From Anthocerotibacter panamensis C109 (lineage in GTDB: Bacteria; Cyanobacteriota; Cyanobacteriia; Gloeobacterales; Anthocerotibacteraceae): DNA of 64,000 bases. Position numbers and translations under genes: made by a program. Shown one piece after another: positions 33,382 to 43,636 of the stretch. Position 1 is the stretch's first letter, and the number at the start of each line of letters is the position of its first letter. The stretch lies in the NCBI RefSeq assembly GCF_018389385.1, contig NZ_CP062698.1, positions 561,501-625,500 of the forward strand. Direction: 5' to 3'. The notes beneath the pieces were generated by a model. It saw only the letters and a program-made list of their open reading frames with translations, was not told the DNA's origin and searched no databases.

Positions 33382-36132
33382 ATGATACCCGAACACGAGG
33401 CCGCCCAGTTACATCTCAGGACGGGCCAACTCCTCCAACAACAAGGTCAGATCCAAGAAGCCTTAATCAGTTATCAGCGGGCTTTGGTAAGCGATCCAGA
33501 CGCAGTCGATGCCTATCTGGCTCTGGCACAACTGCTCCAAACCCAAGGCCGTCTGGATGAGGCCCTCCAAGCTTTCGGGCGGGTGCACAAACTCCAACCC
33601 GCCGCCCTCAGTGCCGAAAACTACTTTCAATTGGGGCAGGCACTCTTGGACCAAGGCAGGCTCCCCCTCGCCCTCGAACAGTTTCATCAGGCGCTGACCC
33701 TGCGTCCTACCTGGGCCGAAGTCCACACCACTCTCGGCGTACTCCTGACCCGCCTGGGTCAGTTCAAAGAGGCTACCCAGCACCATGAGCAGGCCATCGC
33801 TTTCCAGCCCGACCTCGCGAGCGCCTACTGGAATCTGGCTCTGACCCTCCAGGAGCAGGCCAAAGCCCTACAGCAACAGGCCCTTGACCTCCAGCCGGGA
33901 CGCCTGCCCGTCGAGGAACACTTCGAACAAGCACTCAAATTCACCCAACAGGGCCAGATTGATTTGGCGATAAGAGCCTACCGCAGGGCCTTGAGCCTCC
34001 GGCCTAGCTGGGCGGAGGCCCACTGCAACCTAGGCAACCTCCTCAGCATGCAGGGACTCTTGGGCGAGGCTATCCCTTGCTTGCGCAGGGCCATGGCCCT
34101 CAAACCCACCCTCATCGAAGCCTACTCCAATCTGGGAAACGCCCTGTCACGCTTAGGGCAGGGGGAAGAAGCCCTGCAATACCACCATCAGGCGATTCGT
34201 CTCAAAGGAGACTGGGCCGAATTGCACTACAACCTGGGTGACGCTCTACTCCAACAGCAGCGTTTTGACGAAGCCCTACCCTGTTTCCAACGAGCCCTCC
34301 AGTTAAAACCCCTGCTTGCCGAAGCGCACCGGGGCCTCGGTCACGTCTGGGCGGGCCAAGGACAATGGGAGCGGGCCATCGCCTCCCACCAGCAAGCCCT
34401 CAGCCTCAAGCCGGATTGGGTAGACGGCTACCGCAGCCTGGGCAAAGCTCTGGCTGCCGCAGGACGGGTGGAGGAGGCGATCCAGAGCTATCAAAAAGCC
34501 ACCGCCCTCCAGCCCCAATCGGTACAAGCTTACTGGGAACTGGCCTTCGAACTCTGGCAGCACAACCGGATTGACGAAGCGATCCGCGCCTATGAGCAAG
34601 CCTTGGCCCTGCGCCCCGACCTCACCGACCTCCATCAAAACCTCTGCGTTCTGCTGCGCACCCAGGGCCGTTTTGCTGCGGCCCGCCAAGCCGCCGACCG
34701 CTATTGGGAAGTGGGCCACCAGCATGAGGTCATCCGTACCGGCATTACGCGGGTCAAAGGGTACCTGGAGTCGGGACTGCACACGCTAGCCCTTGACTAT
34801 TTTCAGGCCCTAGAGCCCCAAATCTATGCCAACCCAGCCCAACTCACCCCAGCTCAGATACAACTGCTCTACGAAGACCTGCTCTTTAGCCTGCCCTATC
34901 TACGCGACGATCTCGAGGCCAATACCCAATTGTGCCGTCTGGTAGGCGCATTATACCGAGAGCGCTGTCTACGGTCCGCAGATGCGCCTGCGCCCCGTCC
35001 GGTAGCCGGCGAGCTGCGTATCGGGGTCCTCTCCAAGCACTTTCGCAGGCATTCCGTGGGCTGGTGCAGCTACGCTATCCTCCAGGAACTTAGCCGCCTC
35101 ACCCCCCATCTCTATCTTTACTACACGGGCCGAATCGCCCCAGACGACTATACTGAGCGCTTTAAGGCCCTCACGCCCCATGCCTTTGAGCACTATCCCA
35201 ACCGCCCTATCCAGGCGTCAATTTTGTACGAACAGTTGCAGGTAGACCAATTGGATGTGCTGATTGATTTAGACTCGGTCATGAACCCGGTCCATAGCGC
35301 CCTCTTCGCCCAGCATCCCGCTCCCATCTGCCTCTCCTGGTTGGGCTGCGAAGCTCCCTATATTTCCGCTGCCAACTATTATTTAGGCGACCAGCACAGC
35401 CATCCCACCGGAGTTGATGCCCACTACTGCGAACAACTGCTGCGCATGCCTCATTCCGGGTGTGCCGTCGCTGGTTTTGCGCGCCAACCCCTTGACCAGG
35501 AAGCCATCCGTCTATCCCTCCAGCTTCAACCAGAGCAGGTGGTTTACCTCTGCGTGGCGACGGGCCACAAGCTCAATCTAGACTTGATGACCTCCCAAAT
35601 GCGGATTTTGCAACAGGTCCCCGACAGCGTCTTGCTCCACAAGGGTTTTGGAGATACGCAGGCCATTCAGGAAGGCTACCGGGCTGCCTGCACTGCTCAG
35701 GGGGTAGATTTTCAGCGTCTCAGATTTCTCCAGCGCAATCCCATGGAAGAAGAGCACCGGGCTATCTACCAACTAGCCGACGTTTTACTGGATACCTATC
35801 CCTACAACGGCGGGACCCACAACCTAGAGAGCCTGTGGTTTGAGGTTCCTCTAGTAACTCGCGTCGGCGAACAGGGCCCCTCCCGCTTGGGCTACTCTTT
35901 TCTCCAGACCTTGGGCATAGCCGAGGGCGTGGCTTGGACTTGGGAAGAATACGTCACTTGGGGCGTGCAGTTAGGACAAGATCCGGCCCTACGCCAAGCG
36001 ATCCGCCAACAGCTCCAGCAGAGCAAGCAGCCCGATACCCTCTCTCCCCTGTGGGACCCCCGCCGATTCGCCCAAGACCTGTATAGGATGCTGACAGCCT
36101 TGCTCCAGCAGAAATGCGGTCAGGAGGAGTAA
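33382..36132 (+). CDS. TPR protein with GT41-like (O-GlcNAc transferase type) C-terminal domain
   Basis: The product is 916 residues and follows a strong AGGAGG box. Residues 1-460 are about a dozen tetratricopeptide repeats (for example AEAHCNLGNLLSMQGLLGEA). Residues 500-916 form a glycosyltransferase of the OGT/SPINDLY type: LRIGVLSKHFRRHSVGWCS, LDVLIDLDSVMNPVHSALF, CLSWLGCEAPYISA, VVYLCVATGHKLNLDL, RLRFLQRNPMEEEHRAIYQLADVLLDTYPYNGGTHNLESLWFEVPLVTRVG. These proteins transfer sugars to protein or glycan acceptors. The acceptor here is not known. The stop overlaps the end of the convergent transporter gene by 13 bases. Confidence 0.85.
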   Translation: MIPEHEAAQLHLRTGQLLQQQGQIQEALISYQRALVSDPDAVDAYLALAQLLQTQGRLDEALQAFGRVHKLQPAALSAENYFQLGQALLDQGRLPLALEQFHQALTLRPTWAEVHTTLGVLLTRLGQFKEATQHHEQAIAFQPDLASAYWNLALTLQEQAKALQQQALDLQPGRLPVEEHFEQALKFTQQGQIDLAIRAYRRALSLRPSWAEAHCNLGNLLSMQGLLGEAIPCLRRAMALKPTLIEAYSNLGNALSRLGQGEEALQYHHQAIRLKGDWAELHYNLGDALLQQQRFDEALPCFQRALQLKPLLAEAHRGLGHVWAGQGQWERAIASHQQALSLKPDWVDGYRSLGKALAAAGRVEEAIQSYQKATALQPQSVQAYWELAFELWQHNRIDEAIRAYEQALALRPDLTDLHQNLCVLLRTQGRFAAARQAADRYWEVGHQHEVIRTGITRVKGYLESGLHTLALDYFQALEPQIYANPAQLTPAQIQLLYEDLLFSLPYLRDDLEANTQLCRLVGALYRERCLRSADAPAPRPVAGELRIGVLSKHFRRHSVGWCSYAILQELSRLTPHLYLYYTGRIAPDDYTERFKALTPHAFEHYPNRPIQASILYEQLQVDQLDVLIDLDSVMNPVHSALFAQHPAPICLSWLGCEAPYISAANYYLGDQHSHPTGVDAHYCEQLLRMPHSGCAVAGFARQPLDQEAIRLSLQLQPEQVVYLCVATGHKLNLDLMTSQMRILQQVPDSVLLHKGFGDTQAIQEGYRAACTAQGVDFQRLRFLQRNPMEEEHRAIYQLADVLLDTYPYNGGTHNLESLWFEVPLVTRVGEQGPSRLGYSFLQTLGIAEGVAWTWEEYVTWGVQLGQDPALRQAIRQQLQQSKQPDTLSPLWDPRRFAQDLYRMLTALLQQKCGQEE

Positions 36133-37025
36133 CGCTTCAGACGCGATATAGGCGTAGTCAGCAGGAGTCCGACGACGACCACCAACGCCGCCAAAATCCG
36201 GTTGAGGTCCAGAGCCTCCCCTTTAAGCCAACTAGCCAGCATCAGGGTAAGCACGGGAATCAGGTAAGCAGGCAGGGTAGCCGCACTCAAACTCATCCGG
36301 CTGAGCGCGTAGAAATAAGCGGTGTAAGCGGCTGCCGAAGCGAGCACTGCCAGATAGATCAAGGAGAACCAACCTACCTTGGAGAGCTGCAACGAGACAG
36401 GATGCCACAGCCACTCCAGTATTGCCAATGGGAGCAGAAAAATAGCCCCATAGGTGAAGCCATAGCCCACCAAAATCAGGGGCGGGAGCCGTCCTGAGAG
36501 GTCTTTGCCAACCAGACCAGAAGCCACGGCACAGAGCATTGCCAGCACCATCAGCAGGTCGCCCCAACGATTGGAGAGCCCCAAGGCTCCGCCCGCAACC
36601 ACCAGCCATAAAGTCCCAGCGGTTGCCACCAGCGTCCCGAGCCATTGCAGTCCAGTCATGCGCTCCTTGAGAAACCAACGAGCGGCGATGAGGGTCCCAG
36701 CAGGAATGAGGCCAATAATGACACTAGCGTTGCCCGAAGAGGTCAACTGTAGCGCTGTATTCTCAAAGGTATAGCAGAGGGTAACCGCCAGAAAACCGTA
36801 GCCCGCAAGCCGGACAGCGTCTGCCCGGTCGGGTACGACCCATTTCCTGGCCTGAATATAGGCGAGCGCGAGCAAGAGCAGGGACGCGATAGCAAAACGG
36901 AGGAAGGCTGCGCTGAGAGGAGGAATTTCCGCCACCACCTGCCGGGTCGCGAGGAAGGACCCACCCCAAATTCCAATTGCCAGCCACAAGGCTAGCCAAC
37001 CGCTCAGGTTCATTTCTTTGGTCAA
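36120..37025 (-). CDS. EamA/DMT family transporter
   Basis: The product is 301 residues with ten hydrophobic helices and the internal duplication of the EamA family (for example LALWLAIGIWGGSFLATRQVV, later LSLIYLAVLASAAAYTAYFYAL). The TTG at 37025 has a GAGGAG box in front and is preferred, but the ATG at 37013 is also possible. DMT transporters export small molecules such as amino acids or amines; the substrate is not predictable. Its 3' end overlaps the end of the TPR/GT41 gene on the other strand by 13 bases. The decarboxylase gene lies upstream on the same strand. Confidence 0.85.
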   Translation of the reverse strand: MTKEMNLSGWLALWLAIGIWGGSFLATRQVVAEIPPLSAAFLRFAIASLLLLALAYIQARKWVVPDRADAVRLAGYGFLAVTLCYTFENTALQLTSSGNASVIIGLIPAGTLIAARWFLKERMTGLQWLGTLVATAGTLWLVVAGGALGLSNRWGDLLMVLAMLCAVASGLVGKDLSGRLPPLILVGYGFTYGAIFLLPLAILEWLWHPVSLQLSKVGWFSLIYLAVLASAAAYTAYFYALSRMSLSAATLPAYLIPVLTLMLASWLKGEALDLNRILAALVVVVGLLLTTPISRLKRYSS

Positions 37026-37075
37026 GGGTCTCCTCTGCCACCGCTTCTATTATCCGTGCTGCTGCTATCCCCCAA

Positions 37076-38527
37076 CTATGCCACAACCGCCAGCCATCCC
37101 GGTTGCTGCCAACCGCTGATCCACGCGCCATAGCTTTCCAGGGTTGTGAGGTAGTCCACCAGTTCTGCTGTGACCACTTCGGCGGGCAGGACTAGAGGAA
37201 TTCCTGGCGGATAGAGCACTAAAGTTTGAGCACTCACCCGCCCAATACTGTCTGGTAAGGGAACGAGCTTTTGGGGGCCGAAAAATACCGCGCGTAGGTC
37301 CAGACACTCCCCAGGCAGGGGCGGAGCGGGCCAAAGGGGGAGAGACAAAGGGGGTAGTTCGCGCAAACCCTGCTCTAGGGCAGGAACCAGTCGGGTCAGC
37401 AGTTGGGCTGCATGGGCTGGGGTGATGAGAAGAACCAGATGGTTGAGTCCGGCTAGTTCGATGTGGATGTCCCGAGCTTCCAAGAAGGCTGCGAGCGCAA
37501 AACCATTGACAGGGACTCGTAGGGTGAGCCGGGTTGGGTCGAGGGTGTGGTCTGGAGGAGCCTCTAGTACCATGCATCCTAAGGCTTCGCGCAACTGGCC
37601 CGCCCAGATCAGTGCCTCTTCCCACCGGCGCAGACCATGTTGGTGCAGATAGTCTGCTGCTGCTATCAAAGAGGCCAACAGCAGATAACTGGGGCTGGTA
37701 CTCTGCACCAGGGTGAGCATCCGGTGGACCCGTGTGGCCTCAAGCCGGGGACCACGCAGGTGGAGCATGGCACTTTGCGTCAGAGAACCGGCAGTCTTAT
37801 GGGTGGACTGCACTACCCCATCGCACCCCGCCGCCACCGCGCACAGGGGCAGCTTGGGATGAAACGCTAAATGCGCTCCATGGGCACTGTCTACCAAAAC
37901 GGGTAGGTCATAGCGATGAATGAGTGCCACCAGTTCCGTCAGAGGAGCGCAGCAGCCGTAGTAGGTCGGATAGACCAAGAGCACCGCCCGGACCTCAGGA
38001 TGGCGCTCGAGCTGAGCTGCCACTTGGGCCACAGTCACCCCATGGGCGATGCCCAATTCCTCGTCCCATACCGGCTCCAGCCAGACGGGCTTAAAGCCCC
38101 CCAGGATCAAAGCCCCGATGACAGCGCGGTGCACATTGCGCGGGAGGAGCACGGACGCTCCAGGGTTGAGCGCTGCTAGCAGTAGCGCTTGGAGCCCTCC
38201 AGTTGCTCCATTGACTAAAAATTCAGTATGGTCAGCCCCCCAAATGTGAGCTGCCCGCATCTGAGCTTGGGCCAGAGCCGCTTCAGGGTCTTGGAGGCTA
38301 TCGAGCCCTGCCAGCTCCGTCAGGTCACAGGCTAGCGCCGGACCCAGCAATTGCTGAAGTACAGGGGCCACAAAACGCCCTTGGCTATGTCCAGGGGTGC
38401 ACAGCAGAAGCGGCTCTCGGCCACCATAGGCTCTAAGTTGGTCCAGGAGGTCCAACTCGCTAGGGTTTTGAGCTTTGGGTAAGGGCGGAGCGGGGATTAG
38501 GCCCGCTCCATCTAGTTCTTTAGTCAT
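37076..38527 (-). CDS. Orn/Lys/Arg decarboxylase-like PLP enzyme
   Basis: The product is 483 residues from the ATG at 38527, which overlaps the recA stop by eight bases. It has the fold I PLP arrangement: [49 protein letters not shown], and [18 protein letters not shown], where the lysine of THKT should bind the cofactor. The shorter cyanobacterial members of the Orn/Lys/Arg decarboxylase group match this size. Substrate specificity is not certain: arginine, lysine or ornithine are possible. It is translationally coupled to recA and followed after 50 bases by the transporter gene. Confidence 0.88.
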   Translation of the reverse strand: MTKELDGAGLIPAPPLPKAQNPSELDLLDQLRAYGGREPLLLCTPGHSQGRFVAPVLQQLLGPALACDLTELAGLDSLQDPEAALAQAQMRAAHIWGADHTEFLVNGATGGLQALLLAALNPGASVLLPRNVHRAVIGALILGGFKPVWLEPVWDEELGIAHGVTVAQVAAQLERHPEVRAVLLVYPTYYGCCAPLTELVALIHRYDLPVLVDSAHGAHLAFHPKLPLCAVAAGCDGVVQSTHKTAGSLTQSAMLHLRGPRLEATRVHRMLTLVQSTSPSYLLLASLIAAADYLHQHGLRRWEEALIWAGQLREALGCMVLEAPPDHTLDPTRLTLRVPVNGFALAAFLEARDIHIELAGLNHLVLLITPAHAAQLLTRLVPALEQGLRELPPLSLPLWPAPPLPGECLDLRAVFFGPQKLVPLPDSIGRVSAQTLVLYPPGIPLVLPAEVVTAELVDYLTTLESYGAWISGWQQPGWLAVVA

Positions 38528-39647
38528 CCATGCTGAAATCCGGTTCGAGGTCTGTGTCCTCTTCCAGGTCATCCGGTCCCGGTTTGACCGCCATGGAGGG
38601 CACTTCGGTCCCTGCGGCGAGTTTGGCTCGGACCAAGCGGTCTAGTTCTGCGACGACCGCAGGTTTCTCAGAAAGCGCGGTGAGGAGGTTTTCTCGACCT
38701 TGATAGCGTTCTCCTTGGCAGACATACCAAGCTCCTTTGCGCTCGATGATATCGGTCTCGACCGCGAGGTCCAGGACACAGCCCACGGAGGAGATCCCTT
38801 TGCCGAAGATAATGTCGAACTCGGCTTTACGGAAGGGCGGGGCTACTTTATTTTTGACCACTTTGACGCGCACACGGTTGCCATACTCTTCCTGACCGCG
38901 CTTGAGGCTCTCCAACCGGCGGATATCCAGACGCAAGGAGGCGTAAAACTTGAGCGCCTGACCGCCCGTAGTCGTCTCGGGGTTGCCGTACATGACCCCG
39001 ATTTTCTGGCGCAGTTGGTTGAGGAAGATGACAATACAGTTGGTTCGGCTCACATTGGCGGTGATTTTGCGCAGAGCCTGACTCATCAGACGTGCCTGCA
39101 AACCAACATGGCTATCGCCCATCTCGCCTTCGATCTCCGCACGCGGGACGAGCGCTGCAACAGAATCAATCACGATGATCTCGACGGCAGCGGAGCGCAC
39201 CAGCTGGTCTACGATCTCTAGGGCGGACTCACCGGTATCGGGTTGGGCAATGAGCAGATTGTCGGTGTCCACCCCTAGAGCCGCAGCATAGACGGGATCG
39301 AGGGCATGTTCGGCGTCTACAAAAGCAGCAATCCCGCCTCGTTTTTGGACTTCAGCGACCACATGGAGGGCGAGGGTGGTCTTACCGGAGGACTCTGGGC
39401 CATAAATTTCGATGACCCGTCCGCGAGGGATACCGCCTCCGAGGGCGACATCCAGGTTGAGGGCTCCGCTAGGAACGGTTTCGACGCGCATCTGGGTGTT
39501 CTCCCCCAGCCGCATAATCGACCCTTCGCCAAAAGTCTTTTTAATTTGCCCCAACACCGCCTGGAGCGCTTTTTGCTTCTCGTTCTGCTTGTCTTCTAGT
39601 GCTGCTGCCGCTTTCGCCCCAGCTCCATTGCTGCTGCCGCGTGCCAT
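38520..39647 (-). CDS. recA: Recombinase RecA
   Basis: The product is 375 residues. RecA forms filaments on single-stranded DNA, drives strand exchange and stimulates LexA-type cleavage. The P-loop is [17 protein letters not shown] (about 83-99). [54 protein letters not shown] and [22 protein letters not shown] are all intact. The N-terminus has a longer alanine/lysine lead than usual ([17 protein letters not shown]), and the C-terminal tail is acidic ([17 protein letters not shown]). Its 3' end overlaps the decarboxylase start. Confidence 0.96.
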   Translation of the reverse strand: MARGSSNGAGAKAAAALEDKQNEKQKALQAVLGQIKKTFGEGSIMRLGENTQMRVETVPSGALNLDVALGGGIPRGRVIEIYGPESSGKTTLALHVVAEVQKRGGIAAFVDAEHALDPVYAAALGVDTDNLLIAQPDTGESALEIVDQLVRSAAVEIIVIDSVAALVPRAEIEGEMGDSHVGLQARLMSQALRKITANVSRTNCIVIFLNQLRQKIGVMYGNPETTTGGQALKFYASLRLDIRRLESLKRGQEEYGNRVRVKVVKNKVAPPFRKAEFDIIFGKGISSVGCVLDLAVETDIIERKGAWYVCQGERYQGRENLLTALSEKPAVVAELDRLVRAKLAAGTEVPSMAVKPGPDDLEEDTDLEPDFSMDD

Positions 39648-39739
39648 ATTTAGTCGTCCTTGAGTCCGTCAATCGATTGTAACCCACCACCCCTGGGATT
39701 TGCCCTTGAGCCTAGAGCGCAGGAGAGCCAGTGTCACCT

Positions 39740-39985
39740 ATGGAGAACATCCCCTGCAAAGCAGGTCTAGCCGATACGCTAGCCCCTCAACTGCGCCCGG
39801 AGTACCGGGTTGCTACGGAGAAACGGGTTTATCAAACGAGCGGGGAAGATATTTTTGCCCTGATGTGACCTTCGTGGGTCAGCGCCGCTCAGCCTGTCCT
39901 CTGTTAGGGGGATGGGGAGCCCGAGCCAACAGCCCTGGCTTTGGCTCCCCAAACTTGCTTGTGCCCGTTAGGGTAAGGGCTAGGG
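39740..39985 (+). pseudogene. DUF4058 gene remnant, frameshifted
   Basis: The frame from the ATG at 39740 gives LAPQLRPEYRVATEKRVY, then QTSGEDIF, the recognisable middle of the cyanobacterial DUF4058 family, before stopping at 39868. In another frame PDVTFVGQRR continues the family pattern, and NLLVPVRV follows later. The usual beginning with a PFPGMNPYLE motif is missing. So the gene has lost its start and has a frameshift near 39855. It runs straight into the remains of an Uma2 gene. Confidence 0.55.
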
Positions 39986-40488
39986 CAGCTCAAAGTGGCA
40001 GATCATCCTCCTGCTGACCAGTCTGGAATGGTGGTGGCGGGGTCGCTTCACGGACCCGGCAGACCAGCGCAAGGACTACTTTGCCGGAGGAAACCTCACT
40101 ATCTACTACAGCACCCGTGAGCGCCGCTCTGAAGATTTCAGGGGACCGGATTTCTTCGTGGTCCTCGATACCGAGTACAAAGAGCGCAAAAGCTGGATGG
40201 TGTGGGAAGAGAATGGCAAGTACCCCAACCTGATTTTAGAAATTCTCTCGGAGAGCACTGCCAAGGTTGACCGGGGCCTGAAAAAGCAGCTCTACCAAAA
40301 TGTCTTCCGCACCCGAATATTTTTGGTTTGACCCCTTCACGCTGGAGTTCAAAGGGTTTCGGTTGCAGGATGGGGACGCGTATGGGGAGATTGCCCCGAC
40401 GGAACAGGAGCGGCAACGGGCGGAGTTAGCCGAGCAACGGGCGGAAACCCTCGCTCAACGCCTGCGCGAACTGGGCCTTGAACCATAG
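39984..40488 (+). pseudogene. Uma2 family pseudogene
   Basis: From an upstream stop at 39981 the frame encodes WQIILLLTSLEWWWRGRF, YFAGGNLTIYYS, FRGPDFFVVLDT and LILEILSESTAKVDRGLKKQ, the Uma2 (DUF820) body, and stops at 40331. The C-terminal part YFWFDPFTLEFKGFRLQ with the usual coiled tail continues in another frame to 40488. About two bases appear to be missing near 40305. The N-terminal third and a start codon are absent. A second, apparently intact Uma2 gene is at 20351. Confidence 0.75.
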
Positions 40489-40551
40489 ACACTGCTGGGA
40501 CAATGGGCGTGAGGGGTCAGCTTGTCCACCCAAACACGCTAAGATCAACCC

Positions 40552-42849
40552 GTGCATTCCCGGACGACCGTGCCCATCACCGCAGACCAGATCAAGGCCC
40601 AGCGCCTCACCCCGAGCGAATTTGAGCGTATCTGTGACCTCCTAGGCCGCGAACCGAATATCAACGAGTTGGGTATGTTCGGCGTGATGTGGTCCGAGCA
40701 CTGCTGCTATAAAAATTCCAAGCCCCTCCTGCGCAACTTCCCGACTACCGGACCTCACGTACTCGTCGGACCGGGCGAAAATGCTGGGGTGGTGGATATC
40801 GGCGGCGGGCTGAGGGTCGCCTTCAAAATCGAGTCCCACAACCATCCCTCCGCCGTCGAACCCTATCAAGGAGCCGCTACCGGCGTTGGCGGTATCTTGC
40901 GCGATATCTTTACGATGGGCGCACGACCCATTGCCCTACTCAATTCCCTGCGCTTTGGTCCTCCCGATACAAGCCGAAATCGTCTGCTCATCAGCGGTGT
41001 CGTGGCAGGCATCAGCGGCTACGGCAACTCCGTCGGCGTGCCCACCGTGGGTGGCGAAGTCTATTTCGACCCCGCCTACAACGGCAATCCGCTTGTCAAT
41101 GCCATGGCGATTGGTCTGATGGAACTGCCCGAGATCATGAAATCCGGGGCTAAGGGTATCGGCAACCCCGTCCTCTACGTCGGCTCGACCACCGGGCGCG
41201 ATGGCATGGGTGGGGCTAGTTTTGCGAGCGCCGAGTTGAGCGACCAATCTGAAAAAGACCGCCCCGCTGTGCAGGTAGGCGACCCCTTCTTAGAGAAACT
41301 GCTCATCGAAGCCTGCCTCGAAGCCTTCAAAACCGGAGCTGTCGTCGCTGCTCAAGATATGGGTGCTGCGGGTCTGACCTGCTCTACCTGCGAAATGGCA
41401 GCCAAGGGCGGTGTGGGGGTCTCCCTTGACCTCGACCTCGTGCCTGTGCGCGAGCAGGGCATGAGCCCCTACGAATTTTTACTCTCCGAGTCTCAAGAAC
41501 GGATGCTCCTCATTGGCGAGAAGGGCCGTGAGGGTGAATTGATTGAGATTTTTGGGCGTTGGGGGCTCCATGCCGTCGTCGTGGGCGAAGTTTTGCCCGA
41601 CCCGGTAGTGAATATTTACCAAAAAGGTGCATTGGTCGCTCAGGTGAATGCTCCTGCGCTCACCGACGAAGCCCCCGTCTATCACCGGGCTATCCTCCAA
41701 GAGCCCCCCGCCTATATTGTCGCTGCCCACGCTTGGCAGCCCGGTCCTGAACACACGACGATTGCAGACGGGAATGCGGTCTTGCTAAAACTCCTAGCGA
41801 GCCCTTCTATCGCCTCCAAGCGTTGGATCTACCGCCAGTACGACTATCTGATCCAAAACAACTCCCTCATCGTGCCAGGAGCCGGGGATGCAGCCGTGCT
41901 CCGGGTACGCACCCAGGAATTCGGGGTCGGGGAAGTACCGGAATCGCCCCACAGTGAGCGGGGGCTTGCCGCCACGGTGGATTGTAATAGCCGCTGGGTT
42001 TACCTGGACCCCTACGAAGGCGCTAAAGCCGCTGTCGCCGAAGCTGCCCGCAACCTCACCTGCGTCGGAGCCCTACCCCTCGCCGTGACCGACAACCTCA
42101 ACTTTGGGAGTCCTGAACGGCCTGAGATCTTCTGGCAGATGGCTGAGAGTTGCCGGGGGATCAGCGATGCTTGCCGCGCCTTGGGTACCCCGGTGACGGG
42201 TGGGAACGTTTCGCTCTATAACGAGATCCAGGACCAGGAAGGGAGCCGCGCGATCTATCCGACGCCGACGATTGGTATGGTCGGTCTGGTGGAAGATCTT
42301 CGTAAAACGTGTACGTTAGGCTTTAAGGGCCATGGGGACACCATCTTGCTGTTGGGTCCGCTGGCGGGTGGGCTGGCGGCTTCCGAGTATCTAGCGGTGG
42401 TCCATGGTCTGGTGACCGGAAAACCCGAGCCCGTAGACCTCGACCTGGAAGTGTGCGTCCAACAATGCTGCTATCAGATGATTCAAGCGGGCTGGGTCCG
42501 TTCAGCGCATGACTGTAGCGAGGGTGGGCTGGCGGTGGCTCTGGCTGAGTCCTGTTTCCCGCAGGGATGGGGGGCTGAGATTGTGCTGCCTACGGGGGCC
42601 GATGCACAGATACTCTTTGGGGAAGCGGCTTCGAGAATTGTGGTCAGTGTTGCCGCCGAGCACCTAGATGAAGTCCTGACTGTCCTGGCATCATCACTTC
42701 CTGGAGGTGCATTCACCCTGCTAGGGACCGTCACAGGCGACCGGCTGACCCTGCGTACCGAGGAATTGACCCTGATTTCCCTGCCTGTTGCAGAACTAGA
42801 GGATAGCTGGTCCCACGCCCTAGAGCGGCAGTTACAGCAGGTTAAATGA
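40552..42849 (+). CDS. purL: Phosphoribosylformylglycinamidine synthase subunit PurL
   Basis: The product is 765 residues with a GTG start at 40552, the length of the small PurL that works with PurQ and PurS. It makes FGAM from FGAR with ATP in purine synthesis. [19 protein letters not shown] (the active-site histidine region), [53 protein letters not shown] and [14 protein letters not shown] are all conserved. purQ and purS are not nearby. birA follows 46 bases downstream. Confidence 0.96.
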   Translation: MHSRTTVPITADQIKAQRLTPSEFERICDLLGREPNINELGMFGVMWSEHCCYKNSKPLLRNFPTTGPHVLVGPGENAGVVDIGGGLRVAFKIESHNHPSAVEPYQGAATGVGGILRDIFTMGARPIALLNSLRFGPPDTSRNRLLISGVVAGISGYGNSVGVPTVGGEVYFDPAYNGNPLVNAMAIGLMELPEIMKSGAKGIGNPVLYVGSTTGRDGMGGASFASAELSDQSEKDRPAVQVGDPFLEKLLIEACLEAFKTGAVVAAQDMGAAGLTCSTCEMAAKGGVGVSLDLDLVPVREQGMSPYEFLLSESQERMLLIGEKGREGELIEIFGRWGLHAVVVGEVLPDPVVNIYQKGALVAQVNAPALTDEAPVYHRAILQEPPAYIVAAHAWQPGPEHTTIADGNAVLLKLLASPSIASKRWIYRQYDYLIQNNSLIVPGAGDAAVLRVRTQEFGVGEVPESPHSERGLAATVDCNSRWVYLDPYEGAKAAVAEAARNLTCVGALPLAVTDNLNFGSPERPEIFWQMAESCRGISDACRALGTPVTGGNVSLYNEIQDQEGSRAIYPTPTIGMVGLVEDLRKTCTLGFKGHGDTILLLGPLAGGLAASEYLAVVHGLVTGKPEPVDLDLEVCVQQCCYQMIQAGWVRSAHDCSEGGLAVALAESCFPQGWGAEIVLPTGADAQILFGEAASRIVVSVAAEHLDEVLTVLASSLPGGAFTLLGTVTGDRLTLRTEELTLISLPVAELEDSWSHALERQLQQVK

Positions 42850-42895
42850 GAGAAAACTTCCGCTACTGTGGAATCGCCCTCTATCGTTCCTGCTT

Positions 42896-43636
42896 GTGTC
42901 CACGCACCGCAAACCCCAAACCCTTGGTTACCCTCTTTTCACCTATCCCGTCCTCGACTCCACCAATACCCGTGCCCTGGAGTTGCTCAGTTCTGGGGCT
43001 CCTGAGGGAACGACGGTACTTGCCCACACCCAAACAGCGGGCAGAGGACAGCGCGGTCATACCTGGGATTCAAGCGATGGGGGTGTTTATCTCTCTGTTC
43101 TCCTCAGACCCGCCCTACAGACTCAATATCTGCTGCAAATAACCCTGTGGAGCGCTTGGGGCGTCGCGTGGGCCTTGCGCCGTCAGGGAATTCCTGTGCA
43201 GTTGAAATGGCCCAATGATCTGGTAGTAGGCGGGCGAAAACTCGGGGGAATGCTCACCGAAACCCGGATTCAGGGCAGTACGCTATTAGGGGCGGTGGTG
43301 GGTGTGGGGGTCAACGGCAGTAATCAGGTTCCGGCGACAGCCATCACTTTGACCGAGTTGGGAGACTTTGATTACACCGAGACCTGCGCCACTGTGCTTC
43401 TGGGATTGGAAGTAGGCTATAGACTGTGGCAGCGTCGGGGTTTTGAGCGCATCCGCAACCACTACTTACGCTGGTGGATTAACCAGAGACAAAACGTTGC
43501 TGAGGGAACAGTAACCAGTATTGATGCCTTAGGACGCGTGGAGATCCTCAACCCGAGCGGGGAGCCTGTTTTTTATTATCCTGGTCAGGTGCAGTTGGGC
43601 TACCCCTTCACAGAGAATCCGCACGCTGGAGCTTGA
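42896..43636 (+). CDS. birA: Biotin-[acetyl-CoA-carboxylase] ligase
   Basis: The product is 246 residues with a GTG start at 42896. The enzyme activates biotin as biotinyl-AMP and attaches it to the biotin carrier protein of acetyl-CoA carboxylase. DSTNTRALELL, the biotin and AMP site QTAGRGQRGHTWDS, VQLKWPNDLVVGGRKLGGML and GVGVNGSN are present. There is no N-terminal helix-turn-helix, so it is a group I ligase without repressor function. Its 3' end overlaps that of the convergent UbiB-like gene by 29 bases. Confidence 0.92.
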   Translation: MSTHRKPQTLGYPLFTYPVLDSTNTRALELLSSGAPEGTTVLAHTQTAGRGQRGHTWDSSDGGVYLSVLLRPALQTQYLLQITLWSAWGVAWALRRQGIPVQLKWPNDLVVGGRKLGGMLTETRIQGSTLLGAVVGVGVNGSNQVPATAITLTELGDFDYTETCATVLLGLEVGYRLWQRRGFERIRNHYLRWWINQRQNVAEGTVTSIDALGRVEILNPSGEPVFYYPGQVQLGYPFTENPHAGA

